This document shows positions 8,236 through 16,481 of a stretch of DNA of 64,000 bases, in pieces; positions within the stretch are counted from its first letter, which is position 1; every line of letters starts with the position of its first letter. This DNA comes from Zeimonas arvi. Its GTDB lineage: Bacteria > Pseudomonadota > Gammaproteobacteria > Burkholderiales > Burkholderiaceae_E. Made by a program: the position numbers and the translations under genes. The notes below the pieces were generated by a model. It saw only the letters and a list, made by a program, of their open reading frames with translations. It did no database searches and had not been told where the DNA came from. The stretch spans positions 62,001 to 126,000 of the forward strand of contig NZ_VDUY01000006.1 of assembly GCF_008039575.1 (NCBI RefSeq). Direction: 5' to 3'.

Positions 8236-8823
8236 ATGGACTTGCAGCGACGGATTCGCGACCACTTCGAGGACAGCGCACGCCTGAAGCGCGAGGCGGC
8301 CGAGGTCCTGGCCGGCCCCATCGCCGAGGCGGTCGAGCTCATCACCGCCGCGCTGGCTTCCGACCGCAAGCTGCTGGTTTGCGGCAACGGCGGCTCGGCT
8401 GCCGACAGCCAGCATCTGGCGGCCGAGCTGATCGGCCGCTTCGAGCGCGAGCGGCCCGAGCTGGCCGCCATCGCGCTGACCACCGACAGCTCGATCCTCA
8501 CCGCCATCGCCAACGACTACGCCTTCGAGCAGGTGTTCGCGAAGCAGGTCCGCGGGCTCGGGCGCGAGGGCGATGTCCTGGTCGCGATCTCCACCAGCGG
8601 CAATTCGCCGAGCGTGCTGGCCGCCGCGCAGGCCGCGCGCGAGCGCGGGCTCGCCATCGTCGCGCTGACCGGCCGCGGCGGCGGGCAACTCGGCGAGATG
8701 CTCGGCGACGGCGACGTGCACCTGTGCGTGCCGCACGAGCGGACCGCGCGGATCCAGGAAGTCCACCTCTTGATCGTTCACTGCCTGTGTGACGGCATCG
8801 ACCTCTCGCTGATGGGCGAATGA
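8236..8823 (+). CDS. gmhA: SIS-domain phosphoheptose isomerase / DiaA homologue
   Basis: A 195-residue single SIS domain. The sugar-phosphate loop is CGNGGSAADSQHLAAEL and the second SIS motif is AISTSGNSPSVL. Zinc-ligand pattern of GmhA is kept: His and Glu in SQHLAAE and Gln/His eight apart in QEVHLLIVH, so conversion of sedoheptulose 7-phosphate to D-glycero-D-manno-heptose 7-phosphate is chemically plausible. Synteny with yraN and dolP instead matches E. coli diaA, the DnaA-binding initiation factor. Both names are defensible; the metal ligands make me prefer GmhA. rfaE2 of the same heptose pathway lies at 31855-32352. Confidence 0.85.
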   Translation: MDLQRRIRDHFEDSARLKREAAEVLAGPIAEAVELITAALASDRKLLVCGNGGSAADSQHLAAELIGRFERERPELAAIALTTDSSILTAIANDYAFEQVFAKQVRGLGREGDVLVAISTSGNSPSVLAAAQAARERGLAIVALTGRGGGQLGEMLGDGDVHLCVPHERTARIQEVHLLIVHCLCDGIDLSLMGE

Positions 8824-8855
8824 CGCGCGCAGCCGCTACCGAAAGGAGCCTCCGC

Positions 8856-9476
8856 ATGACCTCCCGCGTACGCATCGCCGTTGCCGGCGCCCTCGTCGTT
8901 TCCACGCTCGCGATGTCGGGCTGCATTCCGCTCGCGGCAACCGGCGTGGCCGTCGGCACCATGGCCGCGCTCGACCGCCGCACCGTGGGCGCGCAGGCCG
9001 AGGACCAGGCCATCGAGCTGAAGGCCCGCAACCAGATCGGCTCGGTGATCGAGCAATCCGGCGGCATCGGCGTGACCAGCTTCAACCGCAAGGTGCTGCT
9101 GACCGGACAGGTCGCCTCCGAGCAGGACAAGCGCAACGCCGAGCGGATCGTCGCGGCGATCGACAACGTGCGTTCGGTGCACAACGAGCTGCAGGTGCTC
9201 GGCCGTCCGTCGATGACCACCAGCGCCGCCGACACCGCGATCACCGCGCGGGTCAAGACCGCGCTGATCAATGCGCAGGACCTGCACGCGAACACCATCA
9301 AGGTGGTCACCGAGTCCGGCACCGTCTACCTGATGGGCCTGGTGAGCCGTCGCGAGGCGGATCGCGCCGCGCAGGTCGCGGCCCGGGTCGCCGGGGTGCA
9401 GCGCGTGGTCACCGTCTTCGAGCTGATCACCGAGGAAGAGGTCACCCGGATACACGGCGCGCCGAAGAAGAACTGA
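8856..9476 (+). CDS. dolP: BON-domain outer-membrane lipoprotein, DolP/YraP-like
   Basis: Two-BON-domain lipoprotein of the DolP family, which in E. coli supports outer-membrane integrity and the BAM complex. The signal ends in LAMSGC, a lipobox with Cys at about residue 22. BON1 covers about residues 60-120 (RKVLLTGQVASEQDKRNAERIV) and BON2 about 130-195 (ANTIKVVTESGTVYLMGLV). I placed the start at 8856 because AAAGGAG lies 8 bases upstream; the longer frame from 8820 overlaps the previous gene and adds 12 unconserved residues. It closes the conserved rsmI-lpoA-yraN-diaA-dolP neighbourhood. Confidence 0.9.
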   Translation: MTSRVRIAVAGALVVSTLAMSGCIPLAATGVAVGTMAALDRRTVGAQAEDQAIELKARNQIGSVIEQSGGIGVTSFNRKVLLTGQVASEQDKRNAERIVAAIDNVRSVHNELQVLGRPSMTTSAADTAITARVKTALINAQDLHANTIKVVTESGTVYLMGLVSRREADRAAQVAARVAGVQRVVTVFELITEEEVTRIHGAPKKN

Positions 9477-9495
9477 AGAGTCGCGCGCGGCGATC

Positions 9496-9534
9496 GGAAT
9501 CGCGCGCGAGCTACTGCGGGAATCGCGCGCGAGC
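9496..9534. repeat. Two 16-base direct repeats in the dolP-lemA gap
   Basis: GGAATCGCGCGCGAGC occurs at 9496-9511 and 9519-9534, period 23. Each copy has a CG-rich self-complementary core. The rest of the 225-base gap (9477-9701) shows no gene and no clear promoter. Confidence 0.6.
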
Positions 9535-9701
9535 CACCGCGCGGTCCGGTCTTGCGCCCTTTTTCCGCCTGATTTCCGCCGCGCCCGCGGACGCTTCGGA
9601 CGGATGCCGCGGGATGCCCGACGAGCGGTTCGCCGCATGCGCCGCGGCCGACGGACAATTCTCCCGAGCCCCATCACGCCGGGGCAAGGGGAATGCGATA
9701 A

Positions 9702-10292
9702 ATGTCCAGCGGTCAGGTCCTGTTCGTCGTGTTGCTGGTGCTGCCGCTGGTCTGGGGCGTGCTGGCCTACAACCGTTTCGTGCTGCTGCGCAATCGCTGC
9801 GAGAACGCCTTCTCGCAGATCGACGTGCAGCTGCGCCGGCGGCATGACCTGATCCCCAATCTCGTCGCGGCCACGCGGGGTTACCTCGACCACGAGCGGC
9901 GCACGCTGGAGGCGGTCATCGCGGCGCGGCAGCAGGTGGGCGAGGCCAGCGCCGGCGCTCGGTCGCATCCCGCCGACCCGCGCGCGATCGAGACGCTCGA
10001 GCGCGCCGAGGCGATGCTCGCCGGCCCGCTCTCGCGACTGCTCGCGCTGGTGGAGTCCTATCCCGAACTTCAGGGCGACGAGACCGTCAGGCGCCTCACC
10101 GAGGCGCTGACCACCACCGAGAACCGGATCACCTTCGCGCGGCAGGCCTACAACGATCAGGCAGCCGCCTACAACACCGGCATCGAGAGTTTCCCGGCGT
10201 CGCTGGTGGCGGCGCTGTTCGGCTTCGTGCGCAGGCGGATGCTGCGCCCGGTCACTCCTGCCCAGCGCGAACCGGTCCCGGTCGCGCTCTGA
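9702..10292 (+). CDS. LemA family protein
   Basis: Membrane-anchored coiled-coil protein of the LemA family, whose biochemical role is unknown. One N-terminal membrane segment at about residues 5-22 (VLFVVLLVLPLVWGVLAYN) is followed by the family signature ENAFSQIDVQLRRRHDLIPNL and long helices with ENRITFARQAYND. It is 196 residues, a typical length. AAGGGG lies before the ATG. It is followed after 14 bases by an M48 peptidase, a common pairing that suggests joint action in membrane protein quality control. Confidence 0.92.
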   Translation: MSSGQVLFVVLLVLPLVWGVLAYNRFVLLRNRCENAFSQIDVQLRRRHDLIPNLVAATRGYLDHERRTLEAVIAARQQVGEASAGARSHPADPRAIETLERAEAMLAGPLSRLLALVESYPELQGDETVRRLTEALTTTENRITFARQAYNDQAAAYNTGIESFPASLVAALFGFVRRRMLRPVTPAQREPVPVAL

Positions 10293-10306
10293 GCCCGCCC
10301 TTCGAG

Positions 10307-12298
10307 ATGGATTTCTTCGCCCACCAGGATCGGGCGCGGGCCTTGTCCGTGCGCCTCGTGCTGCTGTTCGCCGTCGCGGTGCTCGGCATCGTGGCCGCGG
10401 TGAACCTCGCGGCGCTGGCCGGCTGGCACCTGCTGTTCGCGGGCGCTCGCACGCCCCCGTACTTCGTTGCGACGAATGCCTTCGTGGTCCTGCTCATCGT
10501 CGGCGGCAGCGCCTGGCTGGAACGCCACCGGCTGGGCGACAGCGGCGCGGTGCTGGCGACGCGCCTGGGCGCGCGGCCGCTCGACGACGCGAACCCGATG
10601 CACCGGCGCCTGCGCGACGTGGCCGAGGAAGTGGCGGTCAGCGCCGGCGTGCCGGTGCCCGGCCTGTTCGTGCTGGACGATCCCACGATCAACGCGATGG
10701 CCGCCGGCGAGCGGCCTGCGATCGCCGCGGTGATGCTCACCCGCGGGGCGCTGGAGCGGCTCGACCGCGCGCAGCTGCAGGGCGTGGTCGCGCACGAGTT
10801 CGCGCACATCCTGGGCGGCGATGCCGCGCTCAACGTGCGACTGACGTCGGCGCTGTACGGGCTCTATTCGCTGCGGCTGGCCGGACGGCACCTCCTCGAG
10901 AGCGCGCTCGACCGCGGCCGCCAGGGCAACTCACCCTTGTCGCTGCTCGCGCCCGCGGCCGCCTTCGCCGGCGCGATGGTGTCGGCGATCGGCATGCTGG
11001 GCGTGCTGGCGGCGCAGCTGCTGCGGGCCGGCATCGGCAGGCAGCGCGAGTTCCTGGCCGACGCGGTCGCGGTGCAGCTGACCCGCGATCGCGACGGCCT
11101 GGGCAGCGCCCTGCGGCGCATCGCCGCGGAGCAGGCCACCCCGGGCGCGGCAGCGGAGCACCGCGCCGCCGACTACGAGGCGCTGGTGAGCCACTTCATG
11201 CTGGTGCAGCCCACCGGCGCCGGCGACTGGTTCGATTCCCACCCGCCGCTGGCCGAGCGGATCCGCCGTCTCTATGGCCGCCCGATGCCGCCCTTGCGCG
11301 ATCGCGCCGCCGCGGTGGAGGTGACGATCCCGGCCGGCCCGGCGCGCGCGTCCGAGTCGATCGGCGCGCGCCTGGTGTCGCACCTGCGCGTGCCGGCGCG
11401 GGTGGCGGCCGGCCCTGCCGCTCCCGACGGGGCGATGGGGCAGGGGGCCGGCGCGGCCGCCGGGCCCGGCGGCGAGGACCTGCGCACCGATGTCCTGCGC
11501 TGGGCCGAGACCATGGCGATCGCCGCCGACGACCGGCCCGCGGCCGTGCCGCTGTCGGCCACCCCGGCCTCGGCGCTGATCGAGCGCATGCGCACGTCTG
11601 CGCTGAACCGCGAGGACGCCGGCCGATGGCTGTGCGCGCTGGTGGCCGGCCGAACCGGGCAGTGCGGCGACGTCGAGAGCGATCCGCGGGTGGCCGCCGC
11701 GCTTCGCTGGCTGCTGTCGCCGGCCGGCGCCTCGCTGCGCGTGCCGGTGCTCGAGCTGATGCTTGCGCGCTTCCGGCGCTGGAGCAGCGCGCATCGCCGC
11801 GAGATGCTCGACCGCTGTCGCCGCGCGATCGAGCAGGACGGCCGCGTCGAATCGGCCGAGTGGGTGCACTACACGCTGGCCCGGCACCGCCTGCTGCCGC
11901 AGACGATCGGCCACGCGCGCGGCGCGGTCACGCACCGGGCGGCGCGCGGCCGCGCCGCGCACAGCCGCGCGCTGGCCGCGCTGTTCGCGATGGCGGCGGC
12001 GGTCGGCGAGGCGTCGGCCCGCACCACGCGCGACACGCTGGCGGAGACCGCGGCGTTGCTGGACGTGCCGGCGCCGGCTGCGACCCCCGACCAGATCGAC
12101 ACGGTCGAGCTCGCCCACGCGCTGGACATGCTGGTCACGCTGCCGCCGCTGGACAAGCCGATGCTGCTCAGGATGCTCGCGCGGATGGCGCGCACGCCCG
12201 GCGATCCGGATTTCGACGCCTTCCTGCGCGCGGTCGCCGCGGCGATCGACTGTCCGGTGCCGCGCCTGGGCCTCGCGGCGCCGCCCCAGGCCTGCTGA
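10307..12298 (+). CDS. M48 family zinc metallopeptidase with large C-terminal extension
   Basis: Integral-membrane HtpX/Ste24-type protease. Two membrane segments lie near residues 16-36 and 50-70, and two more near 205-250. The zinc site HEFAH is in GVVAHEFAHILGGD (about residue 163), with the third ligand Glu in GRQREFLADAVAV. DSHPPLAERIRRLYG marks the end of the usual catalytic region at about residue 320. The remaining 340 residues are Ala/Arg-rich helices with no recognised domain, so the protein is about twice the length of HtpX. Substrates are unknown; co-occurrence with LemA suggests membrane stress or turnover. Confidence 0.88.
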   Translation: MDFFAHQDRARALSVRLVLLFAVAVLGIVAAVNLAALAGWHLLFAGARTPPYFVATNAFVVLLIVGGSAWLERHRLGDSGAVLATRLGARPLDDANPMHRRLRDVAEEVAVSAGVPVPGLFVLDDPTINAMAAGERPAIAAVMLTRGALERLDRAQLQGVVAHEFAHILGGDAALNVRLTSALYGLYSLRLAGRHLLESALDRGRQGNSPLSLLAPAAAFAGAMVSAIGMLGVLAAQLLRAGIGRQREFLADAVAVQLTRDRDGLGSALRRIAAEQATPGAAAEHRAADYEALVSHFMLVQPTGAGDWFDSHPPLAERIRRLYGRPMPPLRDRAAAVEVTIPAGPARASESIGARLVSHLRVPARVAAGPAAPDGAMGQGAGAAAGPGGEDLRTDVLRWAETMAIAADDRPAAVPLSATPASALIERMRTSALNREDAGRWLCALVAGRTGQCGDVESDPRVAAALRWLLSPAGASLRVPVLELMLARFRRWSSAHRREMLDRCRRAIEQDGRVESAEWVHYTLARHRLLPQTIGHARGAVTHRAARGRAAHSRALAALFAMAAAVGEASARTTRDTLAETAALLDVPAPAATPDQIDTVELAHALDMLVTLPPLDKPMLLRMLARMARTPGDPDFDAFLRAVAAAIDCPVPRLGLAAPPQAC

Positions 12299-12462
12299 AG
12301 CGTCTCCGGGCAGCTCTTTCGAGCGGTCGTGCCCGGGAATCGCGGCGGCCCGGCGATCGGCATTGTCGAACGATCGCAACGACGATCGGGCTTGCGACGC
12401 CGTCCGCATTCCGAAATGGCGGCGCGATGCATGCGTTTGCAAGCTGTGGGGATCCGCCTGCC

Positions 12463-12492
12463 TTGACGCTCGAGGAGCGACGGCGCTAGCCT
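12463..12492 (+). promoter_or_regulatory. Candidate promoter of the branched-chain amino acid transporter operon
   Basis: TTGACG (12463-12468), 18-base spacer, TAGCCT (12487-12492), 82 bases before the binding-protein gene. The -35 is strong (5 of 6), the -10 weak (3 of 6). The rest of the 275-base gap 12299-12573 shows no gene. Confidence 0.35.
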
Positions 12493-12573
12493 CGAACAAG
12501 GCAGTCGCGGCCCACCGGTCGCCTGCGGAGAAAACCGAGCCCGTCCCGGGCCCACACAACAGGAGACATCTCG

Positions 12574-13794
12574 ATGAAACGTCGTTCGCTGATGGCCGCA
12601 GCCGTTGCTGCAGCATGTTCCGGCCTCCTCGCCCAGGCGCCCGCGCAGGCGCAGGACAAGCCGATCCGGATCGGGGTGCCCACCGCGGTCCAGCTCCAGG
12701 TCGGCCGCGACACCCAGGAAGCGATCCAGATGGCGATCGAAGACATCAACGCCAAGGGCGGCGTGCTCGGTCGCAAGCTCGAGATGGTGGTGGCCGACGA
12801 GACCGAGAAACCCGAGGCCGGCATCAACGCGATCAAGAAGCTGACCGCGGAAGAGAAGGTCGACGTCATGATCGGCGGCTACACCAGCGGCGTCACGCTG
12901 GCGCAGTTGCCGCACATCGCCCGCGCGAAGACCATCTACCTGGGCGTGGGCGCGGCCTCGCCGGCGATCACCCAGCGGGTCAAGAAGGACTACGACGAGT
13001 ACAAGTACATCTTCCGGGTCGGGCCGATCCACGCCGGCCACCAGGCGCGGCAGGTGAGCGGCTTCATCACCGACTTCGTGGTCGGCGAGCTCGGCCGCAA
13101 GAAGGTCGCCATCGTCGGCGAGAACGCGAAGTGGGTGCAGGACCTGGTGCCCATCCTGAAGAAGAGCGCCAGCGAGGGCGGTGCCGACGTTCGCTTCACC
13201 GAGCTGTTCGACACGCAGACCTCGGACTTCTCGCCGCTGTTCTCCAAGGTGCGCGACTCGGGCGCCGAGTTCATGGTGGTCATCCTGTCGCACGCATCGA
13301 GCGACGTCTTCGCCAAGCAGTGGCACGACTCGCAGATGCCCATGCCCTACGGCGGCATCGACGTGAAGAGCATGGACGGCGACTTCTGCGAGCGGATCGG
13401 CGGCAAGTCGGTCTCCGAGTTCGCCGCCAACTTCGCGGTGCGCGCCCCGATCACGCCGCGCACCGAGGCCTTCTTCGACGAGTTCCACAAGCGCACCAAG
13501 CGCAGCTCGGTGTACACCGGCTTCTTCGCCAACGACTCGGTCTACCTGTATGCCGAGGCCGTCAAGAAGGCCGGCACGACCGATCCGGAGAAGGTGATCC
13601 CCCAGCTCGAGAAGACCAGCTACGTCGGCGTGGCCGGCCTCATCGAGTTCGACGAGATGCACGACGTGAAGGCCGGCGGCAAGCATCCGAACCTGCTGTT
13701 CGCGCAATGGCGCCAGGACTGCGGCCGCGAAGTGATCTTCCCGAAGGCGATTCGCACCGCCGAGCCGATCATGCCCCCGTGGCTCAAGAAGTGA
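12574..13794 (+). CDS. livK: Branched-chain amino acid ABC transporter, periplasmic binding protein
   Basis: Type I periplasmic solute-binding protein of the LivK/HAAT family. It has a signal peptide (KRRSLMAAAVAAACSGLLAQ, ending AQAQ) and mature fold starting IRIGVPTAVQLQVGRDTQEA. The family motif IEDINAKGGVLGRKLEMVVAD is present. AGGAGA lies 8 bases before the ATG. At 406 residues it is a normal length. The ligand cannot be fixed: proteins of this subfamily bind branched-chain amino acids, amides or aromatic compounds. It heads an operon with two permeases and two ATPases and is separated from them by a hairpin. Confidence 0.92.
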   Translation: MKRRSLMAAAVAAACSGLLAQAPAQAQDKPIRIGVPTAVQLQVGRDTQEAIQMAIEDINAKGGVLGRKLEMVVADETEKPEAGINAIKKLTAEEKVDVMIGGYTSGVTLAQLPHIARAKTIYLGVGAASPAITQRVKKDYDEYKYIFRVGPIHAGHQARQVSGFITDFVVGELGRKKVAIVGENAKWVQDLVPILKKSASEGGADVRFTELFDTQTSDFSPLFSKVRDSGAEFMVVILSHASSDVFAKQWHDSQMPMPYGGIDVKSMDGDFCERIGGKSVSEFAANFAVRAPITPRTEAFFDEFHKRTKRSSVYTGFFANDSVYLYAEAVKKAGTTDPEKVIPQLEKTSYVGVAGLIEFDEMHDVKAGGKHPNLLFAQWRQDCGREVIFPKAIRTAEPIMPPWLKK

Positions 13795-13816
13795 TCCACG
13801 CCTGACAGGGCCCGGT

Positions 13817-13842
13817 GCGGGGCGCCCCGGGGGGCGTCCCGC
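13817..13842. other. GC-rich stem-loop between binding protein and permease genes
   Basis: Bases 13817-13828 pair with 13831-13842 apart from one G-U, giving a 12-bp stem without a following T-run. Hairpins placed after a binding-protein gene often protect the 3' end of its mRNA so that it is made in excess over the permeases; that role is inferred. Confidence 0.5.
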
Positions 13843-13937
13843 CGCGCTGTCCCCATGCCGGCTCACCCGATGCCGGCGTGCCCGTACGCGGCGCGCCGGC
13901 CGGGACACTCGCGATCCACCCACCTCCGGGGGTCTCC

Positions 13938-14792
13938 TTGGTTGAAATCCTGATACAAGGCGCCGTCTCCAGCGCCATCTACGCCATGCTCGCGGTCGGC
14001 TTCACGCTGATCTTCGGCGTGGCGCGCATCCTCAACCTGGCGCACGGCTCGTTCTACGCGCTGGGCGCGTACGGGGCGTACTTCTTCACCTCGATCGACT
14101 TGCCGCTGGTGCCCGCGGCGCTGCTCTCGATCGCCTTCGTCGCCGTGTTCGGCGTGCTGATGGAGCGCGTGTTCGTGCGGCCGATGCGCACGCAGTCGCT
14201 GCTGGCGGTGCTGATGATCACGCTGGCGGTCGCGCTGGCCGTCGAGCAGGCGCTGTTCCTGTCGTTCGGCTCCGAGTACCGCAATGTGCCGGCGCTGGTC
14301 TCGACCAAGTTCACGATCGCCGGCGTCGACGTGGCCGGCCAACGGCTGCTGACGCTGGGCGCGGGCGTCGTGCTGATCGGCGCGCTGTGGCTGTTCATCC
14401 AGCGCACGCGGCTCGGCTCGGCGATCCTCGCGATCTCGCAGGACCCGGAAGCCGCGCAGTACATGGGCATCCCCTCGGACCGGATCTTCGCGCTGGTCAT
14501 GGCGCTGTCCGCGGGCCTCGCCGCGGCGGCCGGCATCCTTGCCGGCCCCTTCCTGACGGTGCAGCCCACGATGTGGCTTCTGCCGATCGTGAAGGCCTTC
14601 GCGATCGTGGTCGTGGGCGGGCTGGGCTCGATCCCGGGCAGCATCCTCGCCGCGCTGATGCTCGGCTACGCGGAAACGATCGTAGCCTACCTGATCTCCA
14701 CGAGCTGGACCGAGATCATCTCGGTGCTCGCCACCCTGCTGATGCTGGTCTTCCGGCCTGCCGGCATCTTCGGCAAGCGCGCCGCTTTCTAG
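13938..14792 (+). CDS. livH: Branched-chain amino acid ABC transporter permease LivH
   Basis: Inner-membrane permease with about eight hydrophobic helices. The family signature GVARILNLAHGSFYALGAYGA is near the N-terminus, and the ATPase-contact region contains GLAAAAGILAGPFL and GGLGSIPGSILAAL. I chose the TTG at 13938 (LVEILIQGAVSSAIYAML), which is where LivH proteins begin; GGGGGT lies 6 bases before it. The open frame continues to an ATG at 13815, but those 41 residues are Pro/Gly-rich, lie over the hairpin region and are not conserved. Confidence 0.88.
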   Translation: MVEILIQGAVSSAIYAMLAVGFTLIFGVARILNLAHGSFYALGAYGAYFFTSIDLPLVPAALLSIAFVAVFGVLMERVFVRPMRTQSLLAVLMITLAVALAVEQALFLSFGSEYRNVPALVSTKFTIAGVDVAGQRLLTLGAGVVLIGALWLFIQRTRLGSAILAISQDPEAAQYMGIPSDRIFALVMALSAGLAAAAGILAGPFLTVQPTMWLLPIVKAFAIVVVGGLGSIPGSILAALMLGYAETIVAYLISTSWTEIISVLATLLMLVFRPAGIFGKRAAF

Positions 14793-14805
14793 GAGACCGG
14801 AGATC

Positions 14806-15744
14806 ATGTTCACACGCAAGATCGATCTCGGCGGCGCGCTGCTGTTCGTGGCGCTGATGGCTGCGCTGCCGCTGCTGTTCCGCAATGCCTATCTGACCGG
14901 GGTGCTGACCGTCGCGGTGATCTACGCGATCTGGGCGGTCAGCTGGGACTTCATGTCGGGGCTCACCGGGCGGGAGAACTTCGGCCACTCGCTGTTCATC
15001 GGCGCCGGGGCGTACACCGCGGGCTTCCTGAACACGGTGTGGGGCTTCGACGGCTGGTGGAGCATCCCGGCCGCGATGATCGTCTCCTCGCTGTTCGCCC
15101 TGATCATGGGCTTCCCGACCCTGCGCCTGAAGGGCCCGTACTTCGCGCTGGCCATGCTCTCGGCTGCGGTCATCATGCAGCGCCTGATGCTGATCTTCTG
15201 GGAGTACACGGGAGGCGAGGAAGGCATCAACGGCGTCGAGCCGCTGATCGAATCGCAGCTGGGCTTCTACTACTTCGCTCTGGCGGTGCTGGTGGGCGTC
15301 ACCGCGGTGCTGATCGCGCTGGCGCGCTCGAACTGGGGGCTCATCCTGCGCGCGATCCGCGGCGACGAGGCGACCTGCCAGGCGGCCGGCCTGAACATCA
15401 CCTACTACAAGATCGCCTCGCTGGTGATCAGCGGCGCGGTCGCCGGCGCCGGCGGCGCGATGTACGCGCACTACCAGTTGCAGGTCAGCCCGGCGCTGTT
15501 CGAGGTGGTGACCTCGATCACGGTGATCACCATGGTCTACGTGGGCGGCATGGCCTCGATCTACGGGCCGGTGGGCGGCGCGATCCTGCTGGTGCTTCTC
15601 ACCGAGCTGCTGCGCGATTTCGGCGAGTGGCGGCTGATGATCTACAGCGTGGTGCTGATCCTGATCCTCTTCTTCCTGCCGCAGGGCTTCATCGCGCCGC
15701 TGTGGGAACGATTCAAGGCCCGCTTCGGGAGGTCGTCGACGTGA
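14806..15744 (+). CDS. livM: Branched-chain amino acid ABC transporter permease LivM
   Basis: Second permease of the transporter, 312 residues, with about nine hydrophobic segments. Family signatures include LTGRENFGHSLFIGAGAY, the cytoplasmic loop ILRAIRGDEATCQAAGLN that contacts the ATPase, and GGMASIYGPVGGAILL. The start has GGAGACCGGAG upstream. The stop overlaps the next start as GTGA, so LivG translation is coupled to it. Confidence 0.93.
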   Translation: MFTRKIDLGGALLFVALMAALPLLFRNAYLTGVLTVAVIYAIWAVSWDFMSGLTGRENFGHSLFIGAGAYTAGFLNTVWGFDGWWSIPAAMIVSSLFALIMGFPTLRLKGPYFALAMLSAAVIMQRLMLIFWEYTGGEEGINGVEPLIESQLGFYYFALAVLVGVTAVLIALARSNWGLILRAIRGDEATCQAAGLNITYYKIASLVISGAVAGAGGAMYAHYQLQVSPALFEVVTSITVITMVYVGGMASIYGPVGGAILLVLLTELLRDFGEWRLMIYSVVLILILFFLPQGFIAPLWERFKARFGRSST

Positions 15745-16481
15745 GCAACATCCTCGAGGTCGAACACCTGACCAAGCGCTTCGGCGGTCTCACCGCGGTC
15801 AGCGACGTGAGCTTCACCGTGCGCCCGGGCGAGATCGTCGGCATCCTGGGTCCCAACGGCGCAGGCAAGACCACGCTGTACAACCTGCTGACCGGCTTCA
15901 TCCCGCCCGACGAGGGCCGGGTGAGCTTCATGGGACGCGAGATCCGCGGCCTGGCGCCGCACCGGATCGTGCGGCTGGGCATCTCGCGCACCTTCCAGCT
16001 GTGCCGCCCCTTCGTCGGCATGAGCGTGCTGGAGAACGTCAAGGTGGGCAGCCTGGCTCAGCCCTCGCCGCCGCAGGGTCGCGAGGCCCGGGCGCGTGAG
16101 CTGATCGCGCAGGTGGGCCTGGCCGGCAAGGAGGACATGGCGGTCGAGGTGATGTCCTACGGCGACCAGCGCCGGCTCGAGATCGCGCGGGCGCTGGCCA
16201 CCGGACCGAAGCTCCTGCTGCTCGACGAGCCTTTCGCCGGGCTGGGCGCCGGCGAGATCGCCGACCTGTCCGCGCTGATCACGAGGATCCACGCCGAGAC
16301 CGGGCTCACCGTGCTGCTGATCGAGCACAAGCTGCATGAGTTCATGAAGCTGGTCGAGCGGGTGATCGCACTGGACTTCGGCGAGATGATCGCCGACGAC
16401 GTGCCCGATAGGATCGTGGCGCATCCGCGCGTCATCGAGGCATACATCGGCGGCAACGCGCCGGACACGGAGGCTGCATGA
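15741..16481 (+). CDS. livG: Branched-chain amino acid ABC transporter ATP-binding protein LivG
   Basis: Cytoplasmic ABC ATPase, 246 residues. Walker A is GPNGAGKTT, the signature loop is unusual (MSYGDQRRLEIARAL, YGDQ for SGGQ, normal in LivG), Walker B is LLLLDEPFAGLG and the H-loop is LLIEHKLHEF. The start is the GTG at 15741, overlapping the livM stop; upstream codons in this frame belong to a shadow of livM. The stop overlaps livF by four bases. Confidence 0.94.
   Translation: MSNILEVEHLTKRFGGLTAVSDVSFTVRPGEIVGILGPNGAGKTTLYNLLTGFIPPDEGRVSFMGREIRGLAPHRIVRLGISRTFQLCRPFVGMSVLENVKVGSLAQPSPPQGREARARELIAQVGLAGKEDMAVEVMSYGDQRRLEIARALATGPKLLLLDEPFAGLGAGEIADLSALITRIHAETGLTVLLIEHKLHEFMKLVERVIALDFGEMIADDVPDRIVAHPRVIEAYIGGNAPDTEAA

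Noticed and set aside
6590-8281. Very long reverse-strand open frame continuing upstream of rsmI across lpoA, yraN and gmhA
   Set aside because: Composition is Arg/Ala/Gly/Asp-rich shadow coding antisense to three well-supported genes; only the RsmI part (from 6589) is real.
13815-13937. N-terminal extension of LivH from ATG 13815
   Set aside because: Pro/Gly-rich, overlaps a strong hairpin, and LivH proteins begin at the VEILIQG segment.
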